From contig JAFGVK010000025.1 in NCBI GenBank assembly GCA_016938035.1, positions 28,292-92,291 of the forward strand: a stretch of DNA of 64,000 nt, written 5' to 3'. Source of the DNA: Deltaproteobacteria bacterium (lineage in GTDB: Bacteria; Myxococcota_A; UBA796; GCA-2862545). The notes under the pieces were generated by a model. That model had not been told where the DNA came from, searched no databases, and saw only the letters and a program-made list of their open reading frames with translations. Shown piece after piece: positions 1 through 7,496 of the stretch (the stretch's first letter is position 1; every line of letters begins with the position of its first letter). A program made the translations under genes and the position numbers.

Positions 1-975
1 GCGGCGCAGCTCTTCAAAGCGGAGCGGCTGGTCTACGCCCACCAGGAAGGCGGGCAGGCCCCGCCAGGCCTCGGGGAGTGAGGTCCGCGACGGGTCGATG
101 GCGGGTGGGCCGGAGAGGTTCACCGCGCGCACCGCGCTGTCGGTGGCCACCGCCCAGGACTCCCGCTCCGGCCAGCCCGAGACCGGGTCCCCTGGGCGGC
201 TCAGCGCGCGGGCGGGGCCCAGGTGCAGCGCCTCGATCTCCACCGTCCAGGTGCCGGGCCTCAGCTGCACCAGCAGGTGGCCCGCTGGATCCAGCCTCGC
301 GGGGAGGGGGGAGGTGATCTGGACCGGCGCGGTGTCGGGGAGCAGCACCTCACCCAGGTCTACCTCGCGGCTGCCCCCCGCGGCCCGGAGGTCGAGCCTG
401 GTGGTCACCCGGACCGGGACCCCGTCCGCGATCTTGCGGGAGACATCGAGCTCCAGGCGCTCCTCCCGGGAGCTCGCCCCCTCGCCCAGCAGGAGGGTGC
501 CAGAGGGGGTGACCCTGGGCCAGGGCACGGGGACGCCCCTGAGGATCAGGTCGACCCGCGCCAGCTGGCCCGGGAGTGGCAGGGCGCTGGGCAGCGCCGG
601 CCACCGCCAGGTGCCGCGTAGGGTGTGCGCTCCGGCCTCCAGGGCGACCATCGGCACACCCTCCCGCTCGAACACCGCCGCAGCCATCCCGTCGACCTGC
701 ACCTCCTGGGGCCAGGTGCCGCGGCCCCCCGGGAGGGCCACAGGGAGGGAGCGGTCGACGCGCACCGTCATCGCGAAGCTGCCGCCCTCGTCGGTGACCT
801 CGGCGCTCAGGTTCCCGGGCCAGAGGCAGGCAGGCGCCCCGTCTACCGCGGGGCAGGCGAGCTCCTCGTGTTGGGAGAGCACCCACGGGACCCACGGCTC
901 CAGCGGGGGGGGCAGCGGCCCGCCCAGAGCGTGTGGGGACAGGGCGATGAGCAGCAGGGGCAGGGCTGGCGACAT
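1..975 (-). CDS. Secreted uncharacterised protein, N-terminal 325 residues (runs off the window)
   Basis: An open frame runs without a stop from an ATG at 975 to the window edge, so only the N-terminal part is visible. A GAGGA ribosome site precedes the start. The protein opens with a short hydrophobic stretch (about residues 3-16) that looks like a Sec signal peptide, so it is probably exported. The rest is rich in Gly, Pro, Leu and Trp, with WPG, LPGG, TWPQ and GTWRWPALP patterns that suggest beta-sandwich modules. I recall long uncharacterised proteins in marine Proteobacteria with similar 'WPG...W...LPG..WP' patterning, but no function is known to me. It lies 78 bp downstream of rdgB on the same strand and may be cotranscribed with it. 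The frame is supported by its uninterrupted length and codon usage. Confidence 0.72.
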   Translation of the reverse strand, partial: MSPALPLLLIALSPHALGGPLPPPLEPWVPWVLSQHEELACPAVDGAPACLWPGNLSAEVTDEGGSFAMTVRVDRSLPVALPGGRGTWPQEVQVDGMAAAVFEREGVPMVALEAGAHTLRGTWRWPALPSALPLPGQLARVDLILRGVPVPWPRVTPSGTLLLGEGASSREERLELDVSRKIADGVPVRVTTRLDLRAAGGSREVDLGEVLLPDTAPVQITSPLPARLDPAGHLLVQLRPGTWTVEIEALHLGPARALSRPGDPVSGWPERESWAVATDSAVRAVNLSGPPAIDPSRTSLPEAWRGLPAFLVGVDQPLRFEELRR

Positions 976-1053
976 GGGAGGTCCTCGCGAGGGCCCATCT
1001 TCCCACAGGCGCCTGGAGAGAGGGGAGGAGAAGCCCCACGCCTCGGCGACAGC

Positions 1054-1638
1054 CTAGTCCCGGCGCTTGAGCAGGGAGGGGAGCTGGCGGAAGGCGCGGC
1101 CCCTGTGGGAGATCGCGTTCTTCTCGCCCATGCTCAGCTCGGCCATCGCCCGGCCGGGGTAGTCCTCTGGGAGGAAGATCGGGTCGTAGCCAAAGCCGCC
1201 CTCACCGCGGGGAGCGGTGGCGATCTGCCCCTCGCAGCGCCCCTCAGCGGTGCGCTCACCCTCGGGCCCCACCACGGCGATGGCACAGCGGAACCGCGCC
1301 GCGCGCTCCTCCTGCCCCTCCAGCAGGTGGAGGAGCAGGGCGTTGTTGTGGGGCGCGTCGGCCTCGGGGGAGAAGCGCTTGGAGTGGACCCCCGGCGCTC
1401 CGCGCAGCGCGTCCACCTCAAGGCCCGAGTCGTCCGCCACGCAGGGGAGCCCGGTGCGCTGGTAGACGTAGCGCGCCTTCTGCAGCGCGTTCTCGTCGAA
1501 GGTCGGGGCGTCCTCGGGGATCTCCTCGGTGAGATCGGGGAAGGCGTCGAGGGTGAGCAGCTGGATGCCGCTCCCGGCTAGGATCTGGGCGACCTCCTCA
1601 GCCTTGTGCGCGTTTCGGGTTGCGAAGATCAGTTCCAC
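1054..1638 (-). CDS. rdgB: RdgB/HAM1 family non-canonical purine NTP pyrophosphatase (dITP/XTP pyrophosphatase)
   Basis: This cytoplasmic house-cleaning enzyme hydrolyses dITP, ITP and XTP to the monophosphate and pyrophosphate, which keeps deaminated purines out of DNA and RNA. The 194-residue length fits the family. Its signatures are all present: TRNAHK at 7-12 (substrate-binding T/SxxNxxK), ADDSGL at 68-73 with the catalytic Asp69, FGYDPIF around 149-155, and SHRGRA around 177-182. The start is a GTG at 1638 preceded by GGAGG. The gene is divergent from the acidic protein gene at 1710 and is followed on the same strand by the secreted protein gene at the window start. Nothing looks broken. 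Confidence 0.96.
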   Translation of the reverse strand: MELIFATRNAHKAEEVAQILAGSGIQLLTLDAFPDLTEEIPEDAPTFDENALQKARYVYQRTGLPCVADDSGLEVDALRGAPGVHSKRFSPEADAPHNNALLLHLLEGQEERAARFRCAIAVVGPEGERTAEGRCEGQIATAPRGEGGFGYDPIFLPEDYPGRAMAELSMGEKNAISHRGRAFRQLPSLLKRRD

Positions 1639-1709
1639 GGTGGCCTCCGTTGTGGTTGTGTTAGTTGGCGCGGCCCTCGGTAGTACCGCGGGCGCATCAG
1701 GGAGGCATC

Positions 1710-2228
1710 ATGCAGAGTCGCGAAGCCGTAGAGGAGCTCCTGGAACAGCTGGAGGAGCTCCTGGAGGAGGTGGGGTCGCTCGACGAGGAGGACCTCGACG
1801 AACCTGAGACCTACGACACGTTCCTGGAGCTGGCTGGGGTGGCGGGGCTCCTCGTCCGCAAGGGGGTGGACGACGAGCTGGTCGACCGGGCGGCCGAGTG
1901 GCGCGACGGGGACGGCGCGGAGCTGCTGCGCGAGGCCTGGGAGGCGGCGGAGCTGTCCGACGTGGAGATCGCCCTGGAGGAGGCGCTCGACGAGGACGAC
2001 GAGGCGGTGCTCGCGGTGCTCGACGACGTGGACGAGCTGGTAGACGGCGCCCTCTGGTGCGGGCAGACGGCGGCGCTGCGCCCGCTGCTGGCCCAGGTGG
2101 CCGAGCTGCTCGGGGATCAGGGCAGCGCGCTCTCCGGGCTGGCTCCCACCGCGCGGAAGGCCATTGAGGAGCCCTTCGTGCTGCGGCACAAGGCGCTCTA
2201 CGCGTACTGGTGGGTGCTCGCGGGGTAG
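1710..2228 (+). CDS. Small acidic hypothetical protein (172 aa)
   Basis: I do not recognise this family. The ATG at 1710 follows an AGGGAGG ribosome site by 4 bases; an in-frame GTG further upstream would extend it but has no such site. The product is strongly acidic, very rich in Glu, Asp and Leu. The first 30 residues form a heptad-like run of Leu and Glu (ELLEQLEELLEEV) typical of an amphipathic helix or coiled coil, and the rest is predicted mostly helical. It has no signal peptide or membrane segment, so it is probably cytoplasmic. It sits between rdgB (divergent) and the SOS box of imuA, and the 157-bp gap with its own promoter elements suggests it is not part of the imu operon. Confidence 0.7.
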   Translation: MQSREAVEELLEQLEELLEEVGSLDEEDLDEPETYDTFLELAGVAGLLVRKGVDDELVDRAAEWRDGDGAELLREAWEAAELSDVEIALEEALDEDDEAVLAVLDDVDELVDGALWCGQTAALRPLLAQVAELLGDQGSALSGLAPTARKAIEEPFVLRHKALYAYWWVLAG

Positions 2229-2354
2229 CTAGAGAGATCCCCCGGTCCTCCACGGCGGCGCGCCAGGGGCTCTCCGCGCGCCGCCTCACACCGTGAGATC
2301 TGTTCATGTGATCTGACGTCCTGGTTGATCTTGTGTTGCAAGAGTCCGGCACAT

Positions 2355-2366
2355 GAACTAATGTTC
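2355..2366. promoter_or_regulatory. LexA (SOS) box, GAAC-N4-GTTC type
   Basis: The sequence GAACTAATGTTC is a perfect inverted repeat of the half-site GAAC with a 4-base spacer, centred 25 bases before the imuA start. GAAC-N4-GTTC is the core of LexA boxes in Gram-positive bacteria and also fits the half-sites of the Myxococcus LexA operator (CTGAAC/GTTCAG-like). Its place directly ahead of imuA, a gene that is SOS-induced in every studied species with this cassette, makes this reading strong. Confidence 0.82.
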
Positions 2367-2385
2367 TGGTGTCGGGAGGCGCTGC

Positions 2386-2979
2386 ATGGGTGCCGTGTCG
2401 TTGGAAGCACTGCGGGAGCAGATCCGCGCGCTGGAGGGGGCTCCGGTCCGGGGGACGGTCCAGGAGACCGGCGTCCCGCTGGTGGACGAGCTGCTCGGGG
2501 GCCTGCCCGTGCCCGGTCTGGTCGAGCTGCTGGGCCCGCAGGGATCAGGGCGCGCTCGCTTGGCGCTCACGGTGGTCGCCGCGCTGCAGCGCCGGGGGGA
2601 GTGGGTCTGCTGGGTCGATTTTGCCGGGGCGTTCTACCCACCGGCGGCGGCGCAGCGGGGGGTGGAGCTCTCCTCGCTGCTGGTGGTGCGCCCCCCCGCG
2701 GGGAGAGGGGCCTGGGCGGTGGAGCAGATCCTCAGGTCTGGCCTGTTCTCGCTGGTGGTCGCGGCGGATCCTCCGGCCCTGGGCCCCGCTGGGGCGAGGT
2801 GGGCGAGGGCGGCGGAGGGGGGGATGAGCACCGGCATGGTGCTGAGGGGGCGCTCTGGACGGGATCTCCCCGTGGCGGCGAGGGTAGCCTTCGGGGCGGG
2901 CGAGGCGGTGGTGACCCGGCGGGTGGGCGGGCAGCTCGGTGGTCGCGCGCGGTGGCACCGAGAGGGGTGGAGCCTGTGA
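2386..2979 (+). CDS. imuA: ImuA, RecA-fold accessory protein of the SOS mutasome
   Basis: ImuA works with ImuB and the error-prone polymerase DnaE2 in translesion synthesis after DNA damage, and is thought to be a RecA-related protein that has lost recombinase activity. Here the 197-residue product has the RecA-like opening: a VDELLGGLPVPG stretch at 33-44 followed by a degenerate P-loop GPQGSGRA at 50-57, in which the Walker lysine is replaced. This is usual for ImuA. It is shorter than RecA and has no C-terminal DNA-binding domain. The ATG at 2386 follows GGGAGG, and the stop overlaps the imuB GTG start by 4 bp, so the two are translationally coupled. A SOS box lies just upstream. Confidence 0.85.
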   Translation: MGAVSLEALREQIRALEGAPVRGTVQETGVPLVDELLGGLPVPGLVELLGPQGSGRARLALTVVAALQRRGEWVCWVDFAGAFYPPAAAQRGVELSSLLVVRPPAGRGAWAVEQILRSGLFSLVVAADPPALGPAGARWARAAEGGMSTGMVLRGRSGRDLPVAARVAFGAGEAVVTRRVGGQLGGRARWHREGWSL

Positions 2980-4547
2980 GGCCCACCGGCTCGCGGCGCG
3001 CTGTGGGCGCTGCCGTGGCGGCGGCGCCGCAGAGCGCTCGGGGGGGCCGCTTCCTCGGGGTGGTGCTCCCCGCCTTCCGTCTGGAGCGCTGCGGCTATCG
3101 CGCCGAGGATCCCGCGGTGGTGGTGGACGAGGTGCGCAACGCGGTGCGGGTCGTGGCCTGCACCCCTGGCGCAGAGGCCCTGGGGGTCAGGGTGGGGATG
3201 AGCGCCACCGAGGCGAGGGCCCTGGTGGCCGGGCTGGTGGTCGAGCCCCTCGATCGGGAGGGAGAGTCCGAGGACCAGGCCTCGCTGGTCCAGGCGCTGC
3301 GGGTGTTCACCGACAGGGTGGCGGTGGCGGGGCCGGCGGAGGTGATCTTCGAGGTGTCGGGCATCACCGCGATCTTCGATGGGGAGGAGGCGCTGCTCTC
3401 CAGGGTCCGGGGGGTGGTGGAGTCCTTTGGGCACCTGGCGCGCCTGGCGATGAGCGGCGATCCCAGGGCCTCGCTGGCCCTCGCCAGGTGGCGCGAGGGG
3501 GACACGGTGGTCGAGGAGGGGGGGCTGGCGTCAGCCTGCCTCGCGCTGCCGCTGAGCGCCCTGCGCCCCTCGCAGCGCCTCCTCGACGGCCTCGCCCAGG
3601 TGGGGATCCGGACCCTCGGCGCGCTCGCGGCGCTCAGCCCCGCCGCCGTGGCGGGGCGCTACGGGCAGGAGGGGGTGACCCTCCACCGCCTCGGCAGGGG
3701 CCAGCCCCTTCAGGAGGGCTGGGAGGAGCCTCGCTGGGACGATCCGCTGGCCTACGAGGTCACGCTCCCTGAGCCGACGGAGATGCTCACCGCCCTGCTC
3801 TTTGTCCTCCAGGGGGTGATCGGACAGCTCGTCGAGGCGCTAGAGGCCCGCGAGCAGCGGGCGGTGCGCCTGACCCTCCACCTCGCCCTCGATGGGGAGG
3901 ACCCGCTCAGCCTCCCGGTGCGGGTGGGGCGCCCCACCAGGCAGCAGGCCGAGCTGATGGAGGCGGTGCGCCGCACCCTCGAGGGGCTCAGAATCGCCGC
4001 CCCGGTGGTGGGGCTGGGGCTGGTGCTGGCTCAGGCGGCGGAGGGCACGGGGCGCCAGCCGGGCCTGCTGGAGCGGGTCGAGCGGGCGGAGGAGCTCCCG
4101 GCGCTGATGGCGCGGCTAGAGGACGCGCTGGGGGAGGCAGCCCTGTTTCGGGCCAGGATCAGGGAGCGCTGGCGCCCTGAGACGAGCTGGGTGGCGGAGC
4201 GCTGGGGCCCAGACGCGCCCCTGTTCTCGGTCAGGGAGCGCGAGCGGGCCGATCCCGTCGCGATCCAGGGGGGCGAGTGGGCGGACCTGCCCAGGCCCAG
4301 GCCGGCGCTGCTGCTCCCCAAGCCGCAGGCGCTGGCGGTGGATGCGGCGGGGCCCAGGCCGCGGCGGCTCTCGCTGGAGGAGGGCTGGGTGCAGGTGCGT
4401 GAGGCCCTGGGGCCTGAGCGGCTGGAGGGGGAGTGGTGGACTGAGAGTCCGTTCGCGCGCGACTACTGGGAGGTAGAGCTAGGGGGGCGCTGGGCCTGGA
4501 TCTTCTCGGAGGGGGACAGGTGGTACCTGCATGGCTGGTTCGACTGA
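2976..4547 (+). CDS. imuB: ImuB, catalytically inactive Y-family polymerase-like mutasome hub
   Basis: ImuB is the scaffold of the ImuA-ImuB-DnaE2 mutasome. It contacts the beta clamp and DnaE2 but lacks polymerase activity. The 523-residue length fits. The Y-family layout is visible: the first catalytic block, normally DxDxF, reads LPAFRLE and lacks the acid; the second reads VSGITAIFDGEEAL, like the SxxxLFGGE of ImuB proteins; an HhH-like segment (TLGALAALSPAAVAGRYG) follows. The C-terminus has the characteristic RDYWEVEL...WYLHGWFD ending. I place the start at the GTG at 2976, inside the imuA stop, because the open frame to its left reads through imuA out of frame. No dnaE2 follows, so that partner must be elsewhere in the genome. 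Confidence 0.9.
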   Translation: MRPTGSRRAVGAAVAAAPQSARGGRFLGVVLPAFRLERCGYRAEDPAVVVDEVRNAVRVVACTPGAEALGVRVGMSATEARALVAGLVVEPLDREGESEDQASLVQALRVFTDRVAVAGPAEVIFEVSGITAIFDGEEALLSRVRGVVESFGHLARLAMSGDPRASLALARWREGDTVVEEGGLASACLALPLSALRPSQRLLDGLAQVGIRTLGALAALSPAAVAGRYGQEGVTLHRLGRGQPLQEGWEEPRWDDPLAYEVTLPEPTEMLTALLFVLQGVIGQLVEALEAREQRAVRLTLHLALDGEDPLSLPVRVGRPTRQQAELMEAVRRTLEGLRIAAPVVGLGLVLAQAAEGTGRQPGLLERVERAEELPALMARLEDALGEAALFRARIRERWRPETSWVAERWGPDAPLFSVRERERADPVAIQGGEWADLPRPRPALLLPKPQALAVDAAGPRPRRLSLEEGWVQVREALGPERLEGEWWTESPFARDYWEVELGGRWAWIFSEGDRWYLHGWFD

Positions 4548-4571
4548 GCGATCGGGGGCCGCGCGCGGGGC

Positions 4572-5432
4572 CTACTCCAGCAGCTCGTACACACAGGCCC
4601 CGTCCGCGGAGCCCTCGTGGAGCCCATCCTCCCCGGGGTAGAGCCTCGTGGGGTGTGGCGCGCCGGCCTTGCCCGTCTCTGACTCGGCCTCGCGCAGCGC
4701 GTAGGCGCCCTCCTCCTTCTGCCACTGCCCCGCGTAGTGGACCACCCCCGACCAGGAGCAGCGGGCGGTGGGCGGGCAGGGAGCCACCAGGTCGATCCCG
4801 GTGTAGGTGAAGTCCTGCTGGATGTTGATCCGGCGCACGTAGCTGCGCCCCTCACACGCGGGCGAGACCCAGGTCGCGCCCCGGATCGAGGGGGGCGGCT
4901 TGGGCTGCGCCAGGGGATCGCGCACCGGCGGCGGGCGCACCGTCGCCGCCATCTGCTGCTCGAGGTTCTGCAGCAGCTCCACGTAGCAGTTGGTCCAGAT
5001 CGGCTGGATCGTGAGAAAATATCGGCCCTGGAGGGGCCACGGCGGCGGGTTGATGTAGCTCGTCACCTCCACCTTGCTGCTGGCACCCTGCCCCTCGATC
5101 GCGAACCTGGTGACGAAGCCCTTAGGGCCCTCGTGATCGAGGTCGATCCACCGGTCCCGCTCGGCCTGGGTCAGGGTCATGTGCAGGCGCCTGCGCACCA
5201 CGTCCCAGCGATAGGTGACCGACGCGCTGGCCCCTATGCCCTCGGTGATCTCGCCATGGGCCCAGTCCTGGGCGCAGCTAGGGGGAAACAGCCCCTCCAG
5301 CGCGTGCAGGTCCGAGAGGGTCCTGTAGATCGCATCGGCGGGGGCGGGGATCTCTCGCCACGCGCTGACATCGGCGTTTGCTTCGTCCCAGCGGCCAGCG
5401 AGGGCCGCGCCTATCAAGGCGATCCAGATCAT
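4572..5432 (-). CDS. Exported SRPBCC/START-like domain protein
   Basis: The product (286 aa) begins with a short hydrophobic signal-like stretch (MIWIALIGAALAG) followed by a region that reads like an SRPBCC ligand-binding fold: 'AWREIPAPADAIYRTLSD' is the usual first strand and helix of polyketide cyclase/START-type proteins, and 'RWIDLDHEGPKGFVTRFAIEG' fits the central strands. Such domains bind hydrophobic ligands in a deep pocket. The C-terminal third, after a proline-rich linker (about residues 165-175), has four Cys that could form disulfides, which agrees with export. It is convergent with imuB (24 bp apart). The ligand and role are unknown; the family call is made from pattern only. 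Confidence 0.62.
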   Translation of the reverse strand: MIWIALIGAALAGRWDEANADVSAWREIPAPADAIYRTLSDLHALEGLFPPSCAQDWAHGEITEGIGASASVTYRWDVVRRRLHMTLTQAERDRWIDLDHEGPKGFVTRFAIEGQGASSKVEVTSYINPPPWPLQGRYFLTIQPIWTNCYVELLQNLEQQMAATVRPPPVRDPLAQPKPPPSIRGATWVSPACEGRSYVRRINIQQDFTYTGIDLVAPCPPTARCSWSGVVHYAGQWQKEEGAYALREAESETGKAGAPHPTRLYPGEDGLHEGSADGACVYELLE

Positions 5433-5562
5433 CGTGGTTCAGGCTCACGGTAGATGTGACCTCCACCCTGCTGATGAGGGGTGGCGACCGCAAGGGTGTA
5501 TCACGCTAACATGGGCAGCGGTCCTCTAGGATGGTATCAGTCCCTCACCCCAGGAGCGCCCC

Positions 5563-5928
5563 GTGGAACGCCGCGCCTTCACCAGAGTCCCCTTCGACTG
5601 TCAGGCCGAGCTGGCGGGTGGTGCGCTGCGGGTGAGCGGCCCTGTGACGGATCTGAGCCTGTTCGGGCTCCGGCTGCTGGTCGATGCGCCGGTGCCGCTG
5701 GGGTCTCAGGTGGTGGTCCACATCGTGCTCTCAGCGCCGATGGACCTCTCGTTCGACGTGGACGGCGTTGTCGCGCGGGGCGGGGATGGCTACGTGGGGG
5801 TCCGATTCACCACCGGCAAGATGGACGTGGAGGCGCTCGAGCACCTCCGCCTGTTGGTCGGGACGGTCGCAGGCGACCTCGATGAGGTGATGGACGAGTT
5901 CTACGCCTGGCTCAACAGCGAGGGGTGA
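5563..5928 (+). CDS. PilZ domain protein (c-di-GMP receptor)
   Basis: This 121-residue protein is a single PilZ domain, a cytoplasmic receptor for cyclic di-GMP that links the second messenger to motility, polysaccharide or other outputs. Both binding motifs are intact: the RxxxR motif at residues 4-8 (RAFTR) and the D/NxSxxG motif at 30-35 (DLSLFG). Because the two motifs are complete, binding is likely rather than degenerate. The start is a GTG at 5563 with an upstream AGGAG. It stands first in a head-to-tail run with the HesB-like gene (4 bp gap), the YkvA-like gene and the lipoprotein deformylase gene, and may share a transcript with them. Confidence 0.9.
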   Translation: MERRAFTRVPFDCQAELAGGALRVSGPVTDLSLFGLRLLVDAPVPLGSQVVVHIVLSAPMDLSFDVDGVVARGGDGYVGVRFTTGKMDVEALEHLRLLVGTVAGDLDEVMDEFYAWLNSEG

Positions 5929-5932
5929 GGGC

Positions 5933-6235
5933 GTGCTTATCCCGGTTGACGCCACCTCTCGCGCCTACCTCGTCGCCGCGCTGCGCGCGAACCCTGGGAA
6001 GGTGATCCGCATCACCTCCCAGGGCTATGGTTGAGGTGGCTTGGAATTGGGAGTGGCTCTGGATGAGCCCACCGCGCGGGACGAGATCTATCAGGACGGT
6101 GACTTGATCATCGTAGTGAAGCGGTACACCCTGCGGCAGATAGGTGAGTTCCTCATCGAGTGGTACGGCGATCGCGACACCGGGTGGGTCTCCGCCCGCC
6201 CGATCGCCTCCAGCGGGGCCTGCTCCCTGCGGTAG
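5933..6235 (+). CDS. HesB/IscA-like selenoprotein, in-frame UGA read as selenocysteine at residue 34
   Basis: Read straight through one in-frame TGA (6032-6034), this frame gives a 100-residue HesB/IscA-like protein. The first 33 codons (VDATSRAYLVAAL, GKVIRITSQGYG) match the N-terminal half of the fold, and the codons directly after TGA (GGLELGVALDEP, then DEIYQDGDLIIVV) match the second half. The UGA sits where IscA has its first cluster-binding Cys, in a GYG-U-GG motif. A HesB-like selenoprotein family with exactly this G-x-G-U-G-G site is known. A single Cys97 remains near the C-terminus. A hairpin starting right after the UGA fits a bacterial SECIS element. The start is GTG at 5933 after GGTGAGG, 4 bp past the PilZ stop. 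Alternatives are a nonsense mutation or two split genes, but conservation on both sides makes these less likely. Role: probably iron-sulfur or redox chemistry. Confidence 0.85.
6035..6073 (+). promoter_or_regulatory. Candidate bacterial SECIS element in the HesB-like selenoprotein mRNA
   Basis: The 39 bases that follow the UGA fold into one extended hairpin. An outer stem pairs GGTGG with CCACC and CT with AG (one bulged C), and an inner 8-position stem (6046-6053 with 6057-6064, one G-G mismatch, two G-U pairs) closes a 3-base apical loop UGG at 6054-6056. The loop lies 20-22 bases after the UGA and has G in its second position. This agrees with the bacterial SECIS consensus (apical loop 16-37 bases from UGA, G among the first two loop bases). 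Such elements bind SelB to bring Sec-tRNA to the UGA. Confidence 0.68.
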
Positions 6236-6282
6236 GCGCGGGCCGCCTCGCCTGGGGTATGCTTGCGCGGAGGAGGCTCCCT

Positions 6283-6885
6283 ATGAACACCACGGCCCTG
6301 CGCGCGCAGATCGCTGACGCCCTCAAGCAGGAGCGGCGCAACCCCCGCGCCCGCGCTCTCCTGCAGGGGATCTCCCGGCCAGCGCCCCTCAGCGATCTGG
6401 ACCTGCGGCGCGCGGAGGCCTTCGCGGAGGCCTACGTCGCGCGGGTGCCGGAGCTGGTGGACGAGGCGCTCGGCCGGGCGGCGGGCACCTTCGCCGAGCC
6501 CAAGCTGCGCCGTATGCTTGAGGTGGCGCTGGCCTATTGGGAGGAGGAAGAGGACGTCATCCCGGACAGTCTGGGCTTGTTGGGGGTGCTCGACGACGCC
6601 TACGCGACCCTGGCCCTGGTCCAGGCCCTCTCGCTGCGCTACCGCGAGGAGACCGGCCACGCCCTGGTCTCGGAGGACGTTGGGGTGGGGAACAGCGCGG
6701 CGCGCGCCCTGCTCGGCGAGGAGCTGTCCGATCGCCTCGACGCCTTCGTGGACGACGCGCTCGCCGACCGCGCCCTGCAGGAGCTGCTGGCGGAGCTGGT
6801 GGAGGAGCCGCTCGCCCCGCCTCCTCCTCCGGTGTGGGAGGTGGACGCCCTCGCCTTCCTCCTCGCTGGGAGCGACCGCGGATGA
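6283..6885 (+). CDS. YkvA/DUF1232-like protein
   Basis: The 200-residue product has the signature of the small YkvA (DUF1232) family in its middle: a YW...EDVIPDSLGLLGVLDDAYA block around residues 85-108, with the conserved DxIPD and LDD elements. The family's function is not established; members are often membrane-associated, but I see no convincing transmembrane helix here. The flanks are helical and acidic, ending in a run of five prolines (around 177-182) and a short hydrophobic tail. The ATG at 6283 has GGAGG upstream. The stop overlaps the next start by 4 bp (ATGA), so it is coupled to the lipoprotein deformylase gene. Confidence 0.68.
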   Translation: MNTTALRAQIADALKQERRNPRARALLQGISRPAPLSDLDLRRAEAFAEAYVARVPELVDEALGRAAGTFAEPKLRRMLEVALAYWEEEEDVIPDSLGLLGVLDDAYATLALVQALSLRYREETGHALVSEDVGVGNSAARALLGEELSDRLDAFVDDALADRALQELLAELVEEPLAPPPPPVWEVDALAFLLAGSDRG

Positions 6886-7442
6886 GGGGGGCGCTGCTCG
6901 TGGTGGCGCTGTATGGGGGATGCGTGCACCGTCCCCCCGCGATCGGCTGGAGCGACGACGAGGCGGCGCGCCTGGGCGCCGGGCCGCTGGAGGTCGTCCG
7001 CTGGGAGGATGAGGACCACGACGTGCTCCGTCGGCGGGCGCGCGAGATCCCCGCAGGGGCTCCTCTCGGAGACCTCCCGCAGCGGCTGGAGGAGGCCATG
7101 TTCCGCGAGGACGGGGTGGGCCTCGCGGCGCCGCAGGTGGGCCTCTCGGTGCGGGCCGCCGCCCTGCTGGTGGGCTACCGCACCGACGCGCCGACGCCCG
7201 TGGTGGTGATCAACCCAGTGATCACCCGCAGGGCCGACGCGCTGGTGGACTCGTGGGAGGGCTGCCTCTCGGTTCCCGGCAAGGGCGCTAGGGTGCGCCG
7301 CTACGCCTGGATCGAGGTGGAGTACTCGGACCCCTCGTGGACCTCCCACGAGGCGCGGGTGGAGGGAGCGGACGCGATCCTCTGGCAGCACGAGCTCGAC
7401 CACCTGGACGGGGTGCTGTACGTCGACCGGCTCGCGGGCTAG
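6882..7442 (+). CDS. Peptide deformylase with a lipoprotein signal peptide
   Basis: All three catalytic motifs of peptide deformylase are present: GVGLAAPQ at 78-85, EGCLS at 126-130 with the metal ligand Cys128, and HELDH at 160-164 with two metal-binding His and the catalytic Glu. The enzyme normally removes the formyl group from nascent proteins in the cytoplasm. Unusually, this one starts with MRGALLVVALYGGC, a hydrophobic signal with a lipobox ending at Cys14, so it should be exported and lipid-anchored. The ATG at 6882 overlaps the previous stop (ATGA), which supports the start; a start further downstream would cut into the N-terminal helix. The frame ends with TAG at 7440, but codon-like sequence continues in frame for 32 more codons. 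It is probably a secondary deformylase, not the essential def. Confidence 0.85.
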   Translation: MRGALLVVALYGGCVHRPPAIGWSDDEAARLGAGPLEVVRWEDEDHDVLRRRAREIPAGAPLGDLPQRLEEAMFREDGVGLAAPQVGLSVRAAALLVGYRTDAPTPVVVINPVITRRADALVDSWEGCLSVPGKGARVRRYAWIEVEYSDPSWTSHEARVEGADAILWQHELDHLDGVLYVDRLAG

Positions 7443-7496
7443 CTGCTGGAGGCGGACGAGATGCGGCGACAGCGGGACGCCGCCCGCGCCGCGGCC

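Noticed and set aside
350..1039. Long minus-strand open frame over the first gene
   Set aside because: Pro/Arg-rich translation without motifs; the real secreted protein runs from 975 in another frame.
2325..2975. N-terminal extension of ImuB across imuA
   Set aside because: The open frame is accidental; imuA occupies this DNA in another frame and GTG 2976 overlaps its stop in the usual coupled manner.
6041..6235. Separate 64-residue gene starting at TTG after the TGA
   Set aside because: Its sequence is the second half of the HesB-like domain and is in frame with the first half; no ribosome site precedes the TTG.
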